Below are positions 11,568-24,000 of a stretch of DNA of 64,000 nucleotides, in pieces. Each line of letters starts with the position of its first letter. Positions within the stretch are counted from its first letter, which is position 1. This DNA is from Poa pratensis (lineage: Eukaryota > Streptophyta > Magnoliopsida > Poales > Poaceae). The position numbers were made by a program, and so were the translations under genes. Below the pieces are notes generated by a model. That model worked only from the letters and a program-made list of their open reading frames with translations. It ran no database searches and had not been told where the DNA came from. The DNA is taken from the NCBI GenBank assembly GCA_947311845.1, contig CAMZMU010000111.1, positions 21,226,261 through 21,290,260 of the forward strand, read 5' to 3'.

Positions 11568-13120
11568 CTGTCCCTAGAATCATGAGCTGAGCAGCTGCCC
11601 CTTGCTGCCGTCACCGTCTCTTGGATCGGCATGAACGGAGCAGCACCCGGCAACACTCCGACTTGCTGACCTTGACCTCCGACTTGCTGCCCTTGAGCCA
11701 CAGCCGCCGGTTTGTTGCGCTTCTTCTTCCTCTTCGGCACTTGGGCAGTAGCCCCAACAGCGAACCCCGCCGGAGGCGGTTGTCCGCCCGTAGCACCTGG
11801 CACATAATGCACACCGTACTGCTGGACGGCGCCCACGCCAGGCTGCCCTGCACCCGCGCCTTGCTGCACCGCGACAGGGCCGTACTGGGCGGCGCCCACG
11901 CCGTACTGTCCAGCGCCCGCCGTACTGGCCAGCACCCGCGCCAGCTCCATGATGTGCCGCCGTCCCCGCGCCGTAATGACCTGCACCCGCGCCTTGGTGA
12001 GTCACGGCGAAGTTGGCCGCCATGCCCTGCTGCGCCGCGCCATGTCTCGGCGCGAAGGCCGGCGCACCCGCAATGCCAAAACGTCCGCGGCCCCACGCCC
12101 TTGTGCTCCAGTTCCGCGGCCAGGTCCATGTGCCGCCGCCGGAGCCCAGCCTGGAGGTCCCGGGAAGCCAGGAGGCGCAGCCATCGAGGGTGACGCCGCA
12201 GCAACTTGGGCGAAGGATTTCCGCAGGGCGTTCCATGGTCCTTGGAGGAAAGGATGTCGGAGATGGCGACGAACGAAGAACACTGGCGGCGATCGGGGGC
12301 CCTAGAACGACCCTTCCTCCACAGGCCGTCGTACCAGCGGCCCAGATGAGCCCAAGGAGATGGACGGCTGATGGAGGCATGCATCTGGCCCCACCCGTCA
12401 GCGTCGCCGAATTTTGAATTTGCATAGCCGCCTCTGACCCCGTCGTCTCCGCCATGTTCCGCGCTGGGCTGGAGCCGCCCGAAATTTCCGCCGATGGAGA
12501 GCTTGATCCGTGCGCCGCAGATGTAGACATCAATTCCGGCAGGAAATCGCCGAGGCAAGGAGGCGGCGTGACCCGGGGTCGAGGAAGAGGGCCACGCCAC
12601 CCCATGCGCACCCTCGGATTCCGAAGAGCTCGAGCTTGCGGCGGCGATCTGCTCCGTTCTTCCCCGCCACCGGCAGAGGACGGCGAAGTTGTGCCAGCAG
12701 CTCCCCTTGCACCATCCTCGACTTCCGACCTGCACACAGTAGACGAAATCGTACCTGTCTGATCCGGAGCTCCGATCGGAGATGATGATTCCCAGACTCG
12801 CGATGCCGGCGTCGGAAAACCAATCTCCTCCAGAACTCCTGCGCGATTTCCTCGTCGGACTTGACCGGCCGCGTACGTTGTCGTTGGACACCAGCCAATC
12901 GTCCTGGAGAACATCTTCCGCCGCACCCATAGCAACGATCTCCGCCCCCTCCATTGGATCCTCCCTCTCTGCCTCCCGAGCCTCCATTCCCCTCCGAGAG
13001 TGCAGAGAATCGAGATCCGAGCACAGCGGCAGCCGCCGCTCCGGCTGCAGTCGCCCCGTCGCCAATCGCCGGCGGGAGGGCCCCCGGCGCTAGCGTCAGC
13101 CGCCGAGTCGCCTTTCCCAT
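11568..13120 (-). pseudogene. N-terminal part of the CCHC zinc-knuckle (DUF4283-like) gene
   Basis: Likely start ATG at 13120 (MGKATRRLTLAPGALPP). The reading then moves between frames: 13120-12530, the frame of 13065-11611, the frame of 12935-11580 and finally 11986-11568. Near the insertion the coding is a Gly/Ala/Gln-rich stretch with repeats like AGAGQYG and GAVQQYG, followed by a basic patch PKRKKKRNK. That composition is usual just before the zinc knuckle in this Triticeae family. Coding resumes across the LTR element at 1999. Repeated frame changes and the 9.6-kb insertion make it a pseudogene, although some single-base breaks may be sequence errors. GC content is high (codon-rich exon 1). 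Confidence 0.5.
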
Positions 13121-13597
13121 CGCCGCACGAGCGTTAGCTCACAAACGTGTGGGAGTGATTAATCGCCGTGGTTCATGATGCTGTTGGCCAGTGCCGACAC
13201 CGGCACGTAGAATACTGGAGTAGATGCCTCAGATCATGGCCGGACCTAGCGTCCCTCTCCGGCCGCCCGGGCTTGACGACGTCAATACAACATTATCAGA
13301 GTAATTTTTACGTGATTTAGACATTAAGTATTCTAAGAGCATCTCCCATTGGGCAAGACGAATTCGTATGTCGACGGATCCGGTCACCCATTATATGTCC
13401 CTTCCTATGACCACCCTCCAACACACACTTCAATTGTCAAGTCTATGCAATACATACACGGTAGGTCATACTACATAGTTCAAATTATATGTAATTCGTA
13501 CTTCAAACATAAATTTAATAATATTACACAGGATCATTGAGGGTTGCATGTGATGTGCGCTTGTTGATTTTGAAATTCTCGGTGCATCTTAAGAAAG

Positions 13598-13869
13598 TTA
13601 TTTTCCATCTTGTTCCAGGAGGCGAATTTTTTCAGCCTTCTCCAAAATTTTCGTGCGGGCTGCCCCTTCTCCCTCTTCTTTCAAAGTTGAGTTGTGCAAT
13701 ATTACACAACAAATTATCACCTCCCACAATTTTTTCAATCCTGCATCATCGCAGATCACATAAATACTACTACGAGTTTGGAGAATTCGAAATGCCCACT
13801 CCACATTCCTCTTTGTAAATTCGGGAGGCGAACATGTTCTTCGGACTTCTACAAAAAATCCGGTGGGGT
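13598..13869 (-). pseudogene. PIF/Harbinger transposase C-terminal fragment, copy 1
   Basis: The minus strand encodes RNVEWAFRILQTRSSIY and LWEVIICCVILHN. This is the VERAFGVLQARF...ACVILHN region of the DDE nuclease of plant Harbinger transposases, which carries the last acidic catalytic position. The fragment stops where the CACTA terminus begins at 13870. A second copy of the same segment lies at about 16370-16510, so this is not simply one gene split by one insertion. Confidence 0.6.
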
Positions 13870-14531
13870 CACTAGTAGGAAAAGGCCTACCGCTGGCGGC
13901 CGAGCGCCCGACAGCGATCACTACGCCAGTGGTAATATATACCGCTGGCGGGCATCCCATAGCGCCCGCCAACGGTATATGCCACAGCGCTGGCGGGCAT
14001 GCGTCCGCCAGCGGTAATCCACCACTCTGTCAGCGGTACTAGTTGCTGGTTAGGGTTCTGAGTGCTCTGTCCGCCAGCGGTAAGTCTGTGTGTCCGCCAG
14101 CGGTAGTATTTCGTGGTATTATTTTTTTCCTAGAAAATCCTATTCCAGCAGTATATCTAGTATAAATACAGTATATTCAGGTGTACAGGCGAACAAAACA
14201 ACAGGAATATAGACAAATCCACATACAAATGACATTGTTGTTTCATCGATCACATACATTACAGACCACATAATAATAGCCAAGATGATAAAAGTTGTCA
14301 TACACGAATACATGTCGATAGATTCATCCACGGAAGTTTTCCAAATCAACTATTGTCATCTAAACCACAATCACATACAAAGAATGACAATGACGATGAG
14401 TAAGAAGGGGATCACGATGAAGTTGGACTTCATCCGGTTCTTCCTCTCTCCGCAAGCAGGTGATTCAAGTATCTAGCTTCTGTCTCCGCTTACAGTTGTA
14501 ACCATTGTGTTGTTCACGATGATGTTGGACT

Positions 14532-14810
14532 TCATCTGTTCTTCCTCTCTTCCGCAAGAAGGTGGTTGAAGCACCTAGCTTCCGCCTCCGCTTTACTCAT
14601 GTAGCTTTTGTGGTTGTTGCCTTTGAACTTGTTCACTGCTTTAGACAGTCTTTCCCCCTCTTCATAGACTCCTGGAACATGACCTTGGTACACCACATAC
14701 CACTTCTTCATTTCTCTGTACGACGCATATAAAAGTATAAGCCAAATAAGAGTTGTAAAAAAAGAAGATTGTGTACATAAGATAGAAGAAAATATAGCAT
14801 CGATCAACAC
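14532..14810 (-). pseudogene. RNase H1 N-terminal / viroplasmin-like domain fragment in the CACTA element
   Basis: The minus strand contains KKWYVVYQGHVPGVYEE, then FKGNNHKSYMSKAEAEA. This is the pattern of the small nucleic-acid-binding domain found at the N terminus of RNase H1 and in many plant CACTA proteins. No catalytic RNase H domain follows. It is only a fragment within the transposon. Confidence 0.55.
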
Positions 14811-15275
14811 AAAATCAAATCAACGACTTTCGAAACTAGGCAAGTTAATTTAGGGATGTAGTTTACGAAGACTGTTAATTGTTGCTCACCTTCTCTTCGG
14901 TATCTACGGGAACGCGTTACCACCATCTAACGAGTTGAATAGCCTATAATCACCCGAACATCTTATGCGATGTTCTATCTCGGCGTTAGGTGGTGGTTTA
15001 AAGCCGAAGTAGAACTCCCCATCTTTTTCTAGGACGTCACACATGATGATTCGCGCGATCATCTTCTGGATTAACGGAACTCATCTCTGATAACATAATC
15101 AGTGGGTTCCTTCATCCTTTGGCACCATTTGTTAATATCACCAACAAATTGGCCTCGTCGTTGAAACTTTAATAACCACCGCATTTGATAGATTAGGTAC
15201 CATGACTCCATAAAACTCCTTGAATCCTGCTTGATGCAGGGGAAATACGTTCTGTGGGAGAATTTATAGCTTTCA

Positions 15276-15542
15276 TCATATGTCTTCTTCTTTTTTATCG
15301 TGCCACCCTTTAAGGCGTAGTGTGGCCATCATCTCTATCCAACGAGTGTGGCCATCCATGAAACCACGCCTGAGCAGGTGTTCCAGCAAATCTCCGGTAA
15401 ATGGAGTGAAGCCGACCTCCAATTTGCATGTTCGACACGGACATTGTATATCTTTGCGTTTATTCTGCAGCATGTCTTCCGTCGCGTGTCTCAAGTATGT
15501 ATTCACGACACGTTCACTCATAATAACCATTATCACCTGCAC
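15276..15542 (-). pseudogene. CACTA transposase-associated domain fragment
   Basis: RKDIQCPCRTCKLEVGF and LLEHLLRRGFMDGHTRW match the CPCxxC...HLxxxGFxxxYxxW pattern of the domain at the N terminus of plant CACTA transposases. Neighbouring DNA keeps the frame only briefly, so it is a remnant. Confidence 0.65.
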
Positions 15543-16359
15543 GTTGTAGAATCAAGACAATAATTAATCACCATTTTATATTTTATCGGGTTTCACGAAA
15601 AAATTCGCCATGACCTTCCTACAAATAGGACCTAAGGAGAGTGACAAAAGTTGCCGAAACAGAAAATGAATCAACATTCCGGCATGGTATTGGCACCCTC
15701 ATTATTAATTTCACACATCACAACACAAATTTATTCATCACAACAAAATTTCACACATTCCAAGCCATTTCATCATTTCGCATGGTTACGAGCGCATTTT
15801 ATCCGACCAAATTTTAAGAATATGCATTTATATCGATAAAAGATCACCTTAATAAGTAAAACACAACGTCAAAAAAACCGCGGAAGTCGACCGGGATGAA
15901 ATCTAGATCTTGAGATAAGAGTGACTTGAGTGGATTTTTTTGGTCAAAGTTGGATGTGGGAGAGAGATTTAGTGGGATCTATCAACTAAATAAGTTTTTA
16001 TTGGCTAAAAGTGATGAATTTCATGGGGGAAATTAGCCACAAATGAGCAAAACTCGAGCTAGTGAGAGAAGCAAGTGTGAAGTGCAATAATGGAGGGAAG
16101 GGGTTGGTGGCCGCACTTATGTCACTTTTCCAGGTTATCGCTGGTGGACGCATATGCGTGTCCGCCAGCGGTAGTTAACTTACCGATGGCGGCCGGTCTG
16201 GAATGCCCGCCAGCGGTAACCTGGGATAGTGTTTCCCCGGATGGGCACAGCCAAGCCATTACCGCTGGCGGGCACCCCAAACCGTCCGCCAGTGGTAAGT
16301 TTCGTACCGCTGGCGGGTACTGACGCCGTCCGCCAGCGGTAGTTAGCCCCGCCCCCTCT

Positions 16360-17045
16360 CCTCCTCGTCTTTCACAATTATATTTGCATGATTACACAAC
16401 AAGATATCACCTCCCATAATATTTTCAATCCCACATCATTGTGGATCCACAAATAATATCACAACGATCTGGATAACTCCAATTGCCCACTCCACATCCT
16501 TCTTAGTAGATTCTTGCATAGTTGCAAAGTGATATCGTTTGTGACCTTGCGAATTGGATAGTCTTCACAAATGTCACCAAATGAGGATAGATACCATCAA
16601 TAAGGTAGTATCCCGTGGTGTAGTCATCTGTGTTGATGTTGTAGTTACATGTTAGAGAATCCCCGTCACAAAGTCTCTTAAACAATGTAGAGCGCTGAAT
16701 CACATTGATGTCATTGTGGAAACCCGACATGCCAAATTCACAAGCATTATGATGCAACTGATTCAAGTATAATCGTGGTTCTTTGGGTGCATTTGGTATT
16801 GCCCACGCAAACATGTTGTCAGTTTTTACATTGCCAATGTGTGGCATCAACTGACTTAAGCATATCTGGAAAACATGTCGCCAATGAATTTTTTATGTCC
16901 ACGACAATTTGTTCTCTTAGATACTCCGGTGAAAACACAATCACCATAGTGTATGCAAATTTCACCATAGCCCTAAATGGCAAAGTTTTGGTTTCTCTTT
17001 ACTTGTTATACTTGTCAAGTACTACCTGTACTGTAATGTCGTGAT
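16360..17045 (-). pseudogene. PIF/Harbinger transposase remnant, copy 2
   Basis: The minus frame 16850-16503 contains CNYNINTDDYTTGYYLIDGIYP followed by VTFVKTI, the conserved block of plant Harbinger nucleases just before the catalytic ERAFG region. The ERAFG-equivalent segment continues to about 16370 in other frames and parallels copy 1. It encodes a DDE-type transposase remnant, degraded by stops and shifts. Confidence 0.6.
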
Positions 17046-17439
17046 ACATAAGGGAGAGCTGGTCAAGGATGGAATCAAAGTTTTCGAAGTGCTTCTCTAA
17101 ACTCCTCTAGAAAGTATTGATATTGCTCCTACAATCTTGTGTGAATCAAAAAGGTAATATTTTGATGGTGTTTTTCTTTCAACCTACATGCCATGATTTT
17201 AGTTTCAGTTTACCATCTTGGAAGCATGTTCTGCGTCAGAGGTGTTGTTTTCGAAGAGGGAGACAGTTAATCAATCTGTTATTATCAAAACATGTCCCTT
17301 GGCATGAACTAGAGTTTTAGTTGAGATGTGAGACGCGGAGTTTGTAGCATATACCACTAGGTTATGTGTTATTGAAGCCGCGGGGTGGCAGACTATCAAC
17401 TACATTTGAAATTGTTATTTTTATTTTAAGCTGATTATT

Positions 17440-17473
17440 ATTTTAACCGTAGCAATGCATGGGATTTAGCTAG
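17440..17473 (+). mobile_element. Helitron 3' terminus
   Basis: AACCGTAGCAATGCATGG, then a short spacer and CTAG followed by T. This is the layout of grass Helitron ends: a small hairpin and CTRR, inserted before T. The matching 5' end was not identified upstream among the CACTA and Harbinger debris, so only the end is called. Confidence 0.45.
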
Positions 17474-17719
17474 TACAAGTACTAACACAATGAGCAAAAC
17501 AATCGGCATAGCTGCAGCGATCAGTTAAAGGATGACCAAGCCACATACTGTCTTTCATCTTCCTGGGACTGGTATCCACTGCAGGAACAGGCAAGCAGCA
17601 TGTAGTTGATCAGGTCAAAGTATCATCATCGCGACACTAGGAGGCCCAAAAGAAACCCTTTAAGGTGAAATCAAGTTAACAATAAATTTGTGTAGAGGCA
17701 TGTGCCACCCCACCCACCC

Positions 17720-17750
<31 letters not shown>

Positions 17751-18145
17751 TATCCACCAGCACCACCACCTTCCCACCCACATGAACAACCTCAAAATAA
17801 TTTCACAATATGCGACATTTCCTATAGAATAACACACACGTATACATTAACTGAAAAACAGTCGGAACTTCTAAATTCAGGTACATAACTAGATTATTAG
17901 AAACGTAAATCTTGAGTTGAATCGTGAGAAAGAGAAAGGAGGGATGGAGACCGACCCAGCATGAAAAGTAGTAGCTGAATGCAAATATATAGAAAAAGGG
18001 AACAATCAAAAATATTGTTTACCTGTTGATGAGTCTAAGTAACATTTGAGTTAATACAAATGTCAAAATAAAAGTACAAGAATGATAATACCCATATTTT
18101 TCATAGTAAAGGTTCCTGGCCTTCATGCATTCATCTTTCAACATA
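17474..18145. other. Unassigned intergenic DNA with a 30-nt poly(C) run
   Basis: No coding segment is recognisable. 17721-17750 is an uninterrupted run of 30 C preceded by CCCA repeats. The 66-residue ORF over it encodes only a proline run. Confidence 0.6.
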
Positions 18146-18383
18146 CTACCTCGGTTCCTAAAAAGAAAGCTCATAAATTTTTCTGAAGTCAAAAGATGTG
18201 AAGTTTGACCAAGTTATACACAAAATACTAACGTCTACAATAACCAATCAATATCCTTACACCATCATGAAATATATTTCCATGTGATAAAGTTGTTGAT
18301 AGTTTTCTCTATAAACTTGCTCAAATTTTCATTGTTTGAGTCTAGAAAAAAATGTATAGGTCACTTTTACGGAATGGAGAGAG
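18146..18383. mobile_element. Stowaway-type MITE
   Basis: The ends read CTACCTCGGTTCC and GGAATGGAGAGAG, diverged forms of the Stowaway terminus CTCCCTCCGTTCC, with TA on both sides (18144-18145 and 18384-18385). The length of 238 bp and AT-rich interior fit. It has no ORF and would be mobilised by mariner transposases. Confidence 0.65.
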
Positions 18384-19069
18384 TATGATTGAGCCTGAGC
18401 ATAAAGATAGATTCAAGATAACAAATAGAAGAATATAAGAAACAAATAATGATTTCGCTCTGGTCACTAGTATTTGTATTATCGAATATCTCCTTTTCAC
18501 ACATATATAACCATGAAAAGTCACGGTGTGGTGTACAATAACTTACCTGACAGATCTATCAGATTGTAGCTTTCATCTTTAAACTCTAAACATGGAGTAC
18601 ATTTGATCCTCAAGACATCAAGGACATAATTTCACTCCATGAGGCTATTTCAATGTGGTTTCAGCCACATAGATACCATACCATGTCAATATCAATTGTA
18701 TGTCGTATCATCTAGAAATTTTAAATTATATTATCTTTGAACGAGAGGCAATGGGTACGATAAATCGTCAGCCCATTTTTTTATGTATTTGATTATTTAG
18801 ATTGTTAGTCCGTTGACCTGATGATGCCCCCTTGTGTGTGTGTGTAAAAATAGCACCTAGAAGTAGCCTAAACAACGGTGGTATTGTCCTATGGATGAAA
18901 AGCGGATAGTGGATGGTCAAATTTCAAGCCAGGAGATGAAAAAGCTACATACATGGCGTGCTCTTGATATAGTATTAGTTTGCATATCCACTAATACAAA
19001 AGATATTGAACAAGTGAAAGTGTTCTACTTCAGAAAATAACAACATTACAATGTTAATACTCTTTGTTA

Positions 19070-19940
19070 GAACATCTCTACCCCCCCCCCCCCCCCCCCC
19101 CCCCCCAATAACAAATCCAATCCCAAAAAGCAGCCAAAGTCCCTAAAAGGAGGCCCCAAAAGCCGATCCCAAACTTTCTCATTTCGCGCGGGTGACCGAC
19201 TGACCGAACCGCACATCTGTAAATTCCCTCCCGCTTGCCCTTGCCAACGTCGGCCCAACTTCCCCGAGAGCCGTAATTTTCTAGGCTTTGCTTGATTAGG
19301 AATGGTTTTAAAATCTTGTCGATTAGATCTTTTTTTTGAATTTTTAGGAATTGACATCTAGAAATGGTATTGAGGGTTTGAGAACTGAGTTTAAACATTG
19401 TCCAGGAGAAGAAAAAACGCTTATATTAGAAGACTTGGACTCCACAGCCGACGAAAAGAAGAAGTCAGATGAAGAAATGAAGAACGCCATAGAGAAGCTT
19501 GAGCTAGCTAGCACATGAGACAACCCGGAAGATGGAGTAAGCAATGAATAAGATCGAGGAAGAAAAATAACAAGATTAATGAGGAAAAGATGGAAATTAG
19601 GTTGTATTTGGCCGATATCGTTCAAAAATACGAGATGAATGCAGATGCAACTAGGTTGGAGATGAACACAATCAAAAGATATGCTCTCGAGAAGGCAATT
19701 TGTCTACAGTGTGATTTCATTGCTATTGTATCCTAGTCATCATTGTAACCGTAGTTGTTAGGATTATTTATATGTATGAAGTAGTTGTATGTTTCATAGT
19801 TGTAGTCTTGCAGACCAAAAACAAATTAGGGATCAAGTTTTAGGAAAGCTGCCAGAGAATAGGATTCTTGGCTCCCAAAAAAATTATCTCTCCTCTCCCA
19901 ATTTTGTGAGCCATTTACAGGAGCACCGGTGGAGATGCTC
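19070..19940. mobile_element. Non-autonomous PIF/Harbinger-type element
   Basis: The left end GAACATCTCTACC and right end (reverse complement GAGCATCTCCACC) form imperfect inverted repeats flanked by TTA (19067-19069, 19941-19943), as in Harbinger elements. The interior (about 19380-19735 plus) keeps short coding-like stretches, MEIRLYLADIVQKYEM and RLEMNTIKRYALEKA, like the coiled C terminus of the element's second (Myb/NAM-associated) protein. This is broken by stops. A 26-nt poly(C) run lies near the left end (19081-19106). Confidence 0.5.
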
Positions 19941-20429
19941 TTAATGCTCAATTGCCAATGCCCTCTGCTGATTTATTTATAAATTTGGTCCACTTGCTCG
20001 TGCTCTCTGCTCATTTACCAAATTATTTCTAAATTTTAATATGTTGTAAGCCCACTAAATGCTAAAACTGTTTATAATACGGAACAGATGTAGTATTGAG
20101 ATTGTTACTGCCAGGTCTTAGAAGAACGTCGGCTTCTTTGCAATTGGCATATTTGCATGCCTGCAACTTCACAAGCTATTGCAAGTGAAACACAATGATA
20201 CAAACAACATATTGGCAGGAAAAGAGCATGTAAATTTTAGGATGGTGCAGTCGACATGGAAAAGGACGATATACACCGGACAAACTACGATCAGGTACTC
20301 ATGTCCTTTTCTTTCGTGGAAGGATAAAGACGTTCATTTTGTGGAGCAATTCCAAAGTAATAGTCACGACAGAGTCAAGCTAGGTAAGAGGAGATGCACT
20401 AGCACGGCGATTTGGGTAGTGGGTGCATC

Positions 20430-20770
20430 TGCACCCACTACCCAAAAAACATTTTTCCAATTGTCAAAAAATTCAAAATAAAATTTTTGCATGTACTCCA
20501 ACACATTGCAAGTCAGCACAAAAATTGGCATGGTAAAAAAACTTTTTTTGCAACCTGTGCAAAAAAGACAAATTCGGACATAATGAAATCTACATATACG
20601 TGTCAGAATTTTGTCTTTTTTGTACAGGATTCTAAAAAAGTTTTTTCACCATGCCAATTTTTGTGCTAACACATCACGATGTAACGTACATCCGGATTTT
20701 TTTCTGAATTTTTTTGACATTCTGAAAAAAAACCAAAAATAAAATGGCTAATGGGTGCATCTAGACATAC
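20430..20770. mobile_element. Foldback MITE
   Basis: Long internal inverted repeat. GCACAAAAATTGGCATGG at about 20517 is matched by its reverse complement near 20650-20667. The outer segments TGGGTGCATCTGCACCC and TGGGTGCATCTAGAC are at the two ends. It is AT-rich and non-coding. Confidence 0.5.
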
Positions 20771-21074
20771 AACCCGTTATGAATATCCGGAGATGCACAA
20801 ACTAAATACCATGTTTAAGTGAAAACTGAAACTGCATTTCTGAGTTAAATAAAAGAAAGGAGGCCATAACCCATCAATATGTTTTAATAGCTACATCTGA
20901 ATTTTTTCCTTAAAATTTAATAACGACACTAAATAGGCCGAGACTGGCATGCTTACTAGCTGGCACATCAAAAACATATCAGCATGAGCTGAATAAAGCC
21001 TTAATATGGTAAGTAAACCCTGGGCCGTGCGAGCAAGGGAACATGTTATGGACACCTCTCTGGGGTGAAACTCA

Positions 21075-24000
21075 CTACTCAATATCCCATCGACCTTGAA
21101 ATCGAATCGAGCAGATATTTACTTTCGCCTGCAGATCAAACCTCTCCACTTTGGCCAAGGTGTTCTTCACTCTCCGCTCCTCGCCGTATGTTTTTCTTTG
21201 ATTTTCAGCCTCAGCAGGTAGTCCTGGAACAAACAGCTGACCATTGTCTCTGCAAAGCGGGATCCTGCTCCTCTTTATACCTAACGAGATCTCCCGCCGG
21301 CAACCTAGTAGCTCTGTCAGTCTCCCTGAAAAGCCGTCACCCAAGCTGTTCGCCGAGTGGTCTTGAATCTGTAGCTGCAGAAGATACCTGTAGTCGCACT
21401 CCAGCAAACTCCTTATGCGCATCTGTCGCAGCACCACAAGCCAGAGGTCCCCTTTGTCACTTTCTTATGCATTGCCTGTCACCTTCCTTGGTAGGGCAAG
21501 CTGGTGAAGAAGATGCTGTCGCTCTTGAAGAATATAATGGAGGCTTTCACTGTGACCCAATCAGGTTTGTCCTGCATTCCAAGACCATCATCTTTGAGTT
21601 GAGCTACCGTCTTTCGCATCTCGTTCCTTGATGCTACAGGAGTTCCATCCCGGATATGGACTGAGTAGAAGCATCCCTTCCTCCAGCATCAAACCATTGC
21701 CTCAGAGTATGAGCTTCAGAGAGATCAGGGTCTATCAGGAGTTGAGACGAAGAAAATTGTGCCAACGGACTTGCCATTGAAATCAGTCACTCTTCCAGTT
21801 TTGACATCCAGCACAGGAAGACCCCACTTCAACAATTCTGCAGCTGCGAGCCTTCTCTGTTGCAAAAATCACCCCACATGGTTACATCAACACTTCGACC
21901 AGACATATCCTTCAGATTAATATTTCTTTTCTGAGTTTCCTGTTCCATTTTTTCTTCTGTAATGTGGGCAAGGACTGACAGACGTAACAACAACCTATGA
22001 TGTCAATCATAGTAGTGGTTGGATTAGTATCCTAATTTCACTGATCGGTCCTGAAGTCATACCGCTGATAGGGGAATTGACCTATCCTCATCAGGACAAA
22101 GGTCCATGTTGATCCATTCTCCAGCATAATCTCCCACTCGTTGTTCAGATGGTTAAAGTTTTTCTGTTCAGGTTTCAAGTTTCATCTTGGATACCACATA
22201 GACTTTACCAACTTCCACAACTTCATAGAAACGATCAAGAAGAGCATTGAACACCCCCCCTATCCACCCCCATCAGACACAAGCAGATCAAAGTGAACAC
22301 TTTGCCATCACCATTTGCATTATGGTACGGCGGATGTACTCCCTTAGCAGTAACCCTACCTTGATAGCCCATCGACGCGCCCTGATAAGGATTTAAAGGA
22401 CGATATGGGGATTATTCTAGCAGGGGCTTCATTTTCGCAATTGCTCCTTGGTTTTTGTAATTGGGTGCAGGACGATAGGATGGCTGGGCAGTTTGGTTGG
22501 AAGGCTGGAGCTCTGTTACTGAGCCTGGTGGTGTGTTCAAAGATTTATCTGCCATGGAAGGTTGGAAGACTGGAACATTGCCATTGGGCCTTACTGGATT
22601 CGGGTTTCCTGCCATGCCACCATATTGACGTGTTCCATTAAATTGCTCCACTCTTGGGGGGGTTTGGTTAGAAACATCACTTTCTAAAATCACTGGGTTC
22701 CCAATGATGTCGCACTCCGCGATAAGAACTGTCAAATTCAGAACGACGAAGATCCTACAGGTATTCAACAAATCAGTTCAACAGCAAGAAATAATTCCAG
22801 ATCTGCTCATAGTAAAGGACAGATTTGGAATTGCATCAGTTACTTAGACATATGACAGCCAAACTTGAATCATGGCACATGCCGATAGACATGCTTCAAC
22901 AGCATCTATTTATCGGACATATCACCGACAACAATCAAGCAATGTCATCAGCAGCTAAAATTGGTAAATGCCAACAAACCACTAATTGATTCAACTAGAT
23001 GAAGACACATGCATCTCTGAACCTGACTCCAGAGTCATAAACTACAGTGATTATTAACACTTCCATGCACCCAATGACCCAATTAGTAAACAATGAACCT
23101 AATTAATCCAAAGCAACAATTTGCGGCATAACTAAAAACAAAAATGACAGATTTCATATAATCACAATGACCATATTATCAGTTCTGTTTCTGGGTATAT
23201 TCCCAGTCTGTGACTATTTGACTCATATCTTGAGTGTTCTATGAAATCAAGATCCATTCATTCAAACAAACACCATCATTTAACCAACCAGAAACAATAA
23301 GCACCTGCCACAGAGCAGCGTCACCAGATCCACGATCCTGCGACTGTTATGCGTAGCACAAGTATAATCCAATGAAGTAACTGCTACCAAACACCAAGCT
23401 GTATTGCAACTCACAACACAACCTAATCGCACCCCCTAATTGGTATACAGGTCCGCTTGGTCCTAAAAAGGGATTACATGATCCAATTCAATCAGAAGCA
23501 ATTTAAATGATTCCGCGAGCAGGTCAGTGGAACAAAATTTCGACGCCTCACTAGTTAAGTACTGTTATCCTAGAGAGACAGAACTAGTTCACTACCAGTA
23601 GTACCTACGGACATAAACATTGAGTGTCAGCTAAACAATCTTCGCACCTACTGGGAAGTATCTCTACTATATTAAAGCGAGACCACCAATCAATTTTAGG
23701 GAATGCAAACCGCAGGGGCCAACTAGGCTACAATTACAGGCACAAAAATAGCATCGAGACTAAACCGCGACCACGCATGACGAGCACGAACCCTAACCAA
23801 AACCGCCCTAACCGCAGACGCGAAGAGTCGATTAAATTGATCTAGGCTGAGGGGCGAAGCGGAGAGAACCTTCTGCCGCCGACGACGTTGACGAGGTATT
23901 CGTCGAGCTGCAGGACGGTGCCGCGGCGGATGACCCCTGAGCGCGCAAGGTCGCTGATCTGGCCGGCGAACACGGCGGGGCAGTTGTCGACGCCGTCGGA

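Larger units (their letters stand above)
13870..16345. mobile_element. Truncated CACTA (En/Spm-type) DNA transposon
   Basis: The left terminus reads CACTAGTAGGAAAAGGCC, the usual CACTA-type inverted-repeat start. Just inside are clustered ACCGCTGGCGG / CCGCCAGCGGT motifs in both orientations (13886-14103), mirrored by a second cluster at 16137-16345. These are the subterminal repeats to which CACTA proteins bind. Between them are minus-strand remnants of a transposase-associated domain and an RNase H1 N-terminal-like domain. The right CACTA terminus is not present next to the right cluster, so the element is truncated or rearranged there. Internal deletion has removed the main transposase. 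Confidence 0.75.

Noticed and set aside
11580..13065. Long minus ORFs of 451 and 484 codons
   Set aside because: They contain only parts of the correct zinc-knuckle frame and otherwise translate GC-rich DNA out of frame. The remnant is annotated as one pseudogene instead.
23663..23690. Possible Helitron start TCTCTACTATATTAAAG in the RPA70 intron
   Set aside because: No matching hairpin plus CTRR end was found in a suitable place, so a Helitron is not supported.
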